A stretch of 9,229 nt of DNA from an uncultured Oxalobacter sp. (GTDB lineage: Bacteria > Pseudomonadota > Gammaproteobacteria > Burkholderiales > Burkholderiaceae_D). The translations under genes were made by a program, and so were the position numbers. Position 1 is the stretch's first letter; every line of letters starts with the position of its first letter. Location of the stretch: assembly GCA_937916185.1 (NCBI GenBank), contig CALGGD010000184.1, positions 1 to 9,229 of the forward strand, in the 5' to 3' direction. Below the pieces are notes generated by a model. The model did not search any database, was not told the DNA's origin, and worked only from the letters and a program-made list of their open reading frames with translations. Below, piece by piece: positions 6,485 to 9,229 of this stretch.

Positions 6485-8764
6485 TCAGCCGGACTTCTTC
6501 CTGGTTTTTTTCCTGACTGATTTCTCGATTGCCTCGGGGACATACCTGATGGCTTGCGGGTAATCAGCAACTGCCAGGCAGCATATCTCTTCAGTCAGCA
6601 AAGCCTCAGGCACATATTTCAATGCCCAGCCGCTGTTCGAGACCGCCTTGCGGCACAATTCAAGCGTTCTCAACTTCAGTGGAACATGTACCAAGGCATC
6701 GCCATTATTTTCAACTGCTGCCAGACACAATTCTGCTGTCCTCAATGGCTCTGGGACATAAAACAGCGCCATGCCTTCATTCCGTACTGCAGCCAGACAG
6801 ATTTCCTTGGTTTTAAGCTGCTCAGGCACATCCTTCAGGATAACACCGAAGTTCCTGGCTGCTTCAAGATATATTTCCGATGTCCGCAGATGGTCAGGCA
6901 CATAGTCCAAAGCCCATCCCTTGCCCCGCACTGCCGCCAGGCAGAGTTCACCCGTTCTCAATGCCTCAGGCACATATTCCAGCGCAAAGCCATTCTGCTT
7001 GACAGCCTCCATATAGAATGAAGGTGTTTTCAGCGTGTCATTGACAATTGCCAGCATACCGCCATTCTGCCGGATACCCGCAAGGATGATTTCCGGTGTC
7101 CGCAGATGGTCAGGTACATAACGCAAAGCACAACTTGCACATTTGCAATTGACCGCTGCACGGCAGATTTCCGCTGTTTTCATCGCCTCAGGCACATATT
7201 CCAACGCATCCCCACATTCCCTGACCGCTGCAAGGCACATCTCATGGGTCTTCAATGCATCAGGAACGTATTTCAAGACATAGCCTTCAGCCTTTACCGC
7301 TTCAAAGTATAAAGAAGGTGTACGCAAAGCCAACGGGACATCCCTGATTTCTCCACCTGAATTTTTCTGGCTGACAGCCAAAAGGCACAGACCTTCAGTC
7401 CTCAATGCTTCTGGGACATATTTCAATGCCCTCCCATCCGCTGCCACAGCCGCCTGGCAGATTTTGGCAGTCCTCAGTTTTTCAGGCACATATTCCAATG
7501 CAAGGCCATCCTGCTTGACGGCAGCAAGGCAAAGTTCCGGTGTCCTGGATTTTTCAGGAACGTATTTCAATTCCTTACTGGACTGCTTGAGGGCATGACG
7601 GTAAATTTTGGGTGTCCTGAACTTTTTCGGAACATACCGCAATGCGTGGTCACTGTTCTTGACGGCAGTCAGACAAAGCTTACGGGTCAAGAACCGCTTG
7701 GGCACCTTTTCCAGAAGCCCACCATCTTTTCTCACAGCAAAAAGACAGAAATCCTTTGTCTTGATGGCATCAGGAACAGCTTCCAGGATAAAACTGTCAG
7801 AATATTTCTTCGTAACAACCGCTAGACGGCACATTGCCTCGGTGCGCAGTTTTTCAGGCACCTCAAACAAGGCATCGCCATTCCGGCGGACAGCCTCCAT
7901 ATAAAAATCCGGTGTCTGATAGTTTTCAGGGATATCTCTCATAGCAGTTCCAGCTTCGTCAATTGCTTCAAAACAAAGGTCAGGGGTTCTCAATGCTTCC
8001 GGGACATATTCCAGCAACGTCCCAGAAAAATGGATGGCTGCCAGGCATACCGCACGTGTCTTCAGCACTTCTGGCATATACTGGATCCCTTCAGGATTGC
8101 TGTGCATCGCAACACGGCACAATCCATAAGTCTTCAAGGATTCAGGGACGAATTTCAGTACACCACCGTCCTGCCGGACAGCCGCCAGGCAGACTTCCTC
8201 AGTCTTGAGGTTCTCAGGGACATATTCAAGTGCCCATCTTTCTGACTTGACAGCGGCAATACAGATGTCATGGTCCTTCAGTTTCCCAGGAACAAACTGA
8301 AGGGCACATCCTACCTCCCGCACTGCTTCAAGACAGAGTGAAAACGTCTTGAGCCTTTCAGGTACCCATTTCAAGGCAAAACCGTCCTGCCGGACAGCCG
8401 CAAGACAGCATTCAGCCGTCCTCAGCCCTTTCGGCACATATTGCAGGGCAATCCCCTCATTCTTCACCGCTTCAAGACAGAGGGCAACAGTCTTCAATGC
8501 CCTAGGAACATACCGTAGGGCAGTGCCATCGTCCTGCACGGCAGCCAGACAGATTTCCGTTGTCCTTAAGTCTTTCGGCAGGTACTTCAGGGCATTGCCG
8601 TCATTCTTTTCAACTGCACTGCAGAATGCCGGAGTCCGCAGGCTGTCCGGCACCGCCTCAAGCAAAAAGGCATCATTCCCTTGACAGGAAGAAAAGAAAT
8701 CAGGGGAAAGCAATTCCATGGCAAGCACCTTCCAAGACAGATCCACATTGAACCTGTCTGACAT
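6485..8764 (-). CDS. Large DUF4116-like repeat protein (29 repeat units)
   Basis: Of the 759 residues, 704 are tandem repeats. A 38-residue N-terminal cap (containing LLSPDFFSSC and a half unit ending FLLEAV) precedes 29 units (residues 39-742), and a basic tail ends the protein (SVRKKTRKKSG). There is no signal peptide or membrane segment. The unit matches the DUF4116 type (Pfam PF13475: AAV, then G, AL, Y at fixed spacing), whose function is unknown. By inference each unit is a helical hairpin and the whole protein a long alpha-solenoid suited to binding protein partners. ATG 8764 has no clear ribosome site. ATG 8719 (Met16) has GGAAGGTG 6 bases upstream, so the protein may really begin MELLSPDFF (744 residues). 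The gene follows recD after 59 bases, and the second repeat gene begins 36 bases after its stop. Confidence 0.9.
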   Translation of the reverse strand: MSDRFNVDLSWKVLAMELLSPDFFSSCQGNDAFLLEAVPDSLRTPAFCSAVEKNDGNALKYLPKDLRTTEICLAAVQDDGTALRYVPRALKTVALCLEAVKNEGIALQYVPKGLRTAECCLAAVRQDGFALKWVPERLKTFSLCLEAVREVGCALQFVPGKLKDHDICIAAVKSERWALEYVPENLKTEEVCLAAVRQDGGVLKFVPESLKTYGLCRVAMHSNPEGIQYMPEVLKTRAVCLAAIHFSGTLLEYVPEALRTPDLCFEAIDEAGTAMRDIPENYQTPDFYMEAVRRNGDALFEVPEKLRTEAMCRLAVVTKKYSDSFILEAVPDAIKTKDFCLFAVRKDGGLLEKVPKRFLTRKLCLTAVKNSDHALRYVPKKFRTPKIYRHALKQSSKELKYVPEKSRTPELCLAAVKQDGLALEYVPEKLRTAKICQAAVAADGRALKYVPEALRTEGLCLLAVSQKNSGGEIRDVPLALRTPSLYFEAVKAEGYVLKYVPDALKTHEMCLAAVRECGDALEYVPEAMKTAEICRAAVNCKCASCALRYVPDHLRTPEIILAGIRQNGGMLAIVNDTLKTPSFYMEAVKQNGFALEYVPEALRTGELCLAAVRGKGWALDYVPDHLRTSEIYLEAARNFGVILKDVPEQLKTKEICLAAVRNEGMALFYVPEPLRTAELCLAAVENNGDALVHVPLKLRTLELCRKAVSNSGWALKYVPEALLTEEICCLAVADYPQAIRYVPEAIEKSVRKKTRKKSG
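6874..6904 (-). repeat. Copy A of a near-identical 31-bp repeat pair (unit 25)
   Basis: Differs from the copy at 7090-7120 at only two bases. The copies lie exactly 216 bp apart, which is three repeat units, and encode the same PDHLRT start of units 25 and 22. This is closer than the usual similarity between units and suggests duplication of a three-unit block or gene conversion. Confidence 0.8.
7090..7120 (-). repeat. Copy B of a near-identical 31-bp repeat pair (unit 22)
   Basis: Partner of 6874-6904, with two mismatches in 31 bases and the same reading frame. It spans the end of unit 21 and the start of unit 22. The flanking parts of the two units differ more, so the matched block is short. 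Confidence 0.8.
8726..8733 (-). promoter_or_regulatory. Ribosome binding site for an alternative start of the large repeat gene
   Basis: On the - strand GGAAGGTG lies 6 bases before the in-frame ATG at 8719 (Met16 of the longest form). The sequence before the ATG at 8764 (GAGTCTGGATA) is a much poorer match. Together with the promoter candidate just upstream, this favours 8719 as the true start. Confidence 0.5.
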
Positions 8765-8782
8765 TATCCAGACTCATGCGTC

Positions 8783-8812
8783 AATATATGTCGTGGCAGG
8801 ATCCCGGAACAA
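8783..8812 (-). promoter_or_regulatory. Sigma70-like promoter candidate between recD and the repeat genes
   Basis: On the - strand TTGTTC (8807-8812) and TATATT (8783-8788) are 18 bases apart. The -10 matches five of six consensus bases and the -35 three of six. Transcription would begin near 8776, leaving a leader of about 12 bases to ATG 8764 or 57 to ATG 8719. It lies in the only gap (8765-8823) between recD and the repeat genes, so it would let them be expressed apart from recD. Confidence 0.4.
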
Positions 8813-8823
8813 TCTCTGCCCTC

Positions 8824-9229
8824 TTATCCCTGTTCCTGCTGCTGTAAGAAAACTTCCCTGATCCTTGCCAGCAGGCCACTGGTGCGTTCCGTCTTCTGCT
8901 TCACCGCAAGGTTGTAAACCGCCTGTGAACCGAAAAGCGCCAGGGAACCGGTTCCCCTTTCCTTATCCACCTTGACACGGGTGACAGCGGTATAGAGCAG
9001 CTCTTTGGTAGCCAGCTGGTTATTTCCGTCCATCGGCAGGAAGACACCGACATCCTCATACTCTGACCCCTGTGACTGATGGATGGTGATGGCAAAGGCC
9101 GGTTCATACTGTGGCAGCCTGCCGAGAGCCAGTGTTTTCTGCCGGTCACCAAAATAAACCTGGATGTCCTTCTGTCCAGGGGATGATGAAGGCAGGACAA
9201 CCCCAATATCCCCATTGTAAATATCCAGC
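8824..9229 (-). CDS. recD: RecD, exonuclease V alpha subunit helicase, C-terminal part (5' end outside the window)
   Basis: The frame is open to the window edge and gives the last 134 residues of RecD, the 5'-3' helicase of RecBCD, which unwinds and trims DNA ends for recombinational repair. Visible in order, numbered from the edge: YNGDIGVVL (4-12, the RecD strand before the late helicase motifs), LPQYEPAFAITIHQSQGSEY (38-57, helicase SF1 motif V region), FLPM, then ELLYTAVTRVK (76-86, motif VI with Arg84), and the family ending LFGS...AV...T.RTSGL..RI. These late motifs are intact and the end is at the normal place. The TAA stop is followed after 59 bases by the repeat genes. A short imperfect stem (GGCAG with CTGCC) lies in that gap without a U tract. 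The rest of recD, and perhaps recB and recC, would lie to the right. Confidence 0.93.
   Translation of the reverse strand, partial: LDIYNGDIGVVLPSSSPGQKDIQVYFGDRQKTLALGRLPQYEPAFAITIHQSQGSEYEDVGVFLPMDGNNQLATKELLYTAVTRVKVDKERGTGSLALFGSQAVYNLAVKQKTERTSGLLARIREVFLQQQEQG

Larger units (their letters stand above)
6539..8650 (-). repeat. Twenty-nine tandem 72-bp coding repeats (24 residues each)
   Basis: Twenty-six units are exactly 24 residues. Unit 12 has 28, unit 18 has 26 and unit 21 has 26, and the total fits the protein length exactly. Column 10 is Cys in 23 of 29 units, Tyr in units 11, 15, 19, 23 and 25, and Ile in unit 22. Thr6 and Pro1 are nearly invariant; unit 23 starts with Asn, and unit 6 has Asp in place of Thr6. 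Units vary freely at surface-type positions, so the array is old enough to have diverged yet keeps its length strictly. Confidence 0.94.

Noticed and set aside
4832..8650. Regular repeats that could suggest a CRISPR array or non-coding satellite
   Set aside because: The 72-bp period is in frame with two long open reading frames, the units are diverged, and there are no identical repeats separated by unique spacers.
4802..8751. Many + strand reading frames opposite the repeat genes
   Set aside because: They are shadows of the repeat: their products repeat in step with the 72-bp units, and they lack ribosome sites and independent homology.

Overview
The window looks like part of a proteobacterial chromosome of roughly balanced base composition, most likely betaproteobacterial (Burkholderiales, possibly Oxalobacter-like). 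The clue is the DnaQ protein, whose motif wording (for example the GNHFH and INPER stretches) fits the beta/gamma DnaQ family. The genus is a guess made without a database search. Only one gene, the flavin oxidoreductase at the left edge, lies on the + strand. All the others lie on the - strand, running from recD at the right edge to a secreted protein near the left.

Left to right. Bases 1-993 hold the 3' part of an Old Yellow Enzyme family flavin oxidoreductase. A short convergent gap (994-1082) carries a perfect 26-bp palindrome that could terminate transcription. Bases 1083-1889 (-) encode an exported protein with eight cysteines and no family I recognise. Bases 1945-2502 (-) encode a DnaQ-type 3'-5' exonuclease with all catalytic residues but without the usual C-terminal tail. 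Bases 2529-3761 (-) encode an unknown N-terminal region fused to a HAD-type 5'(3')-deoxyribonucleotidase domain. Its start overlaps the end of an unrecognised 294-residue gene (3724-4608, -).

The centre of interest is 4769-8764 (-): two adjacent genes, 36 bp apart, built from 24-residue DUF4116-like repeats. The upstream protein (759 residues) is almost all repeat, with 29 units. The downstream protein (559 residues) has its own 172-residue N-terminal domain followed by 15 units. Nearly every unit has a cysteine at the same position. In the larger protein that cysteine is replaced by tyrosine at every fourth unit over units 11-23, which suggests a four-unit higher-order repeat. The right edge (8824-9229, -) is the C-terminal part of RecD.

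The close spacing and shared strand suggest one or two transcription units running from behind recD to dnaQ and perhaps the secreted gene. The sequence does not say what the repeat proteins do. They look like cytoplasmic alpha-solenoid scaffolds for binding other proteins, and they sit among genes of DNA and nucleotide metabolism (recD, a nucleotidase-like gene, a DnaQ exonuclease). A functional link is only an inference from position.
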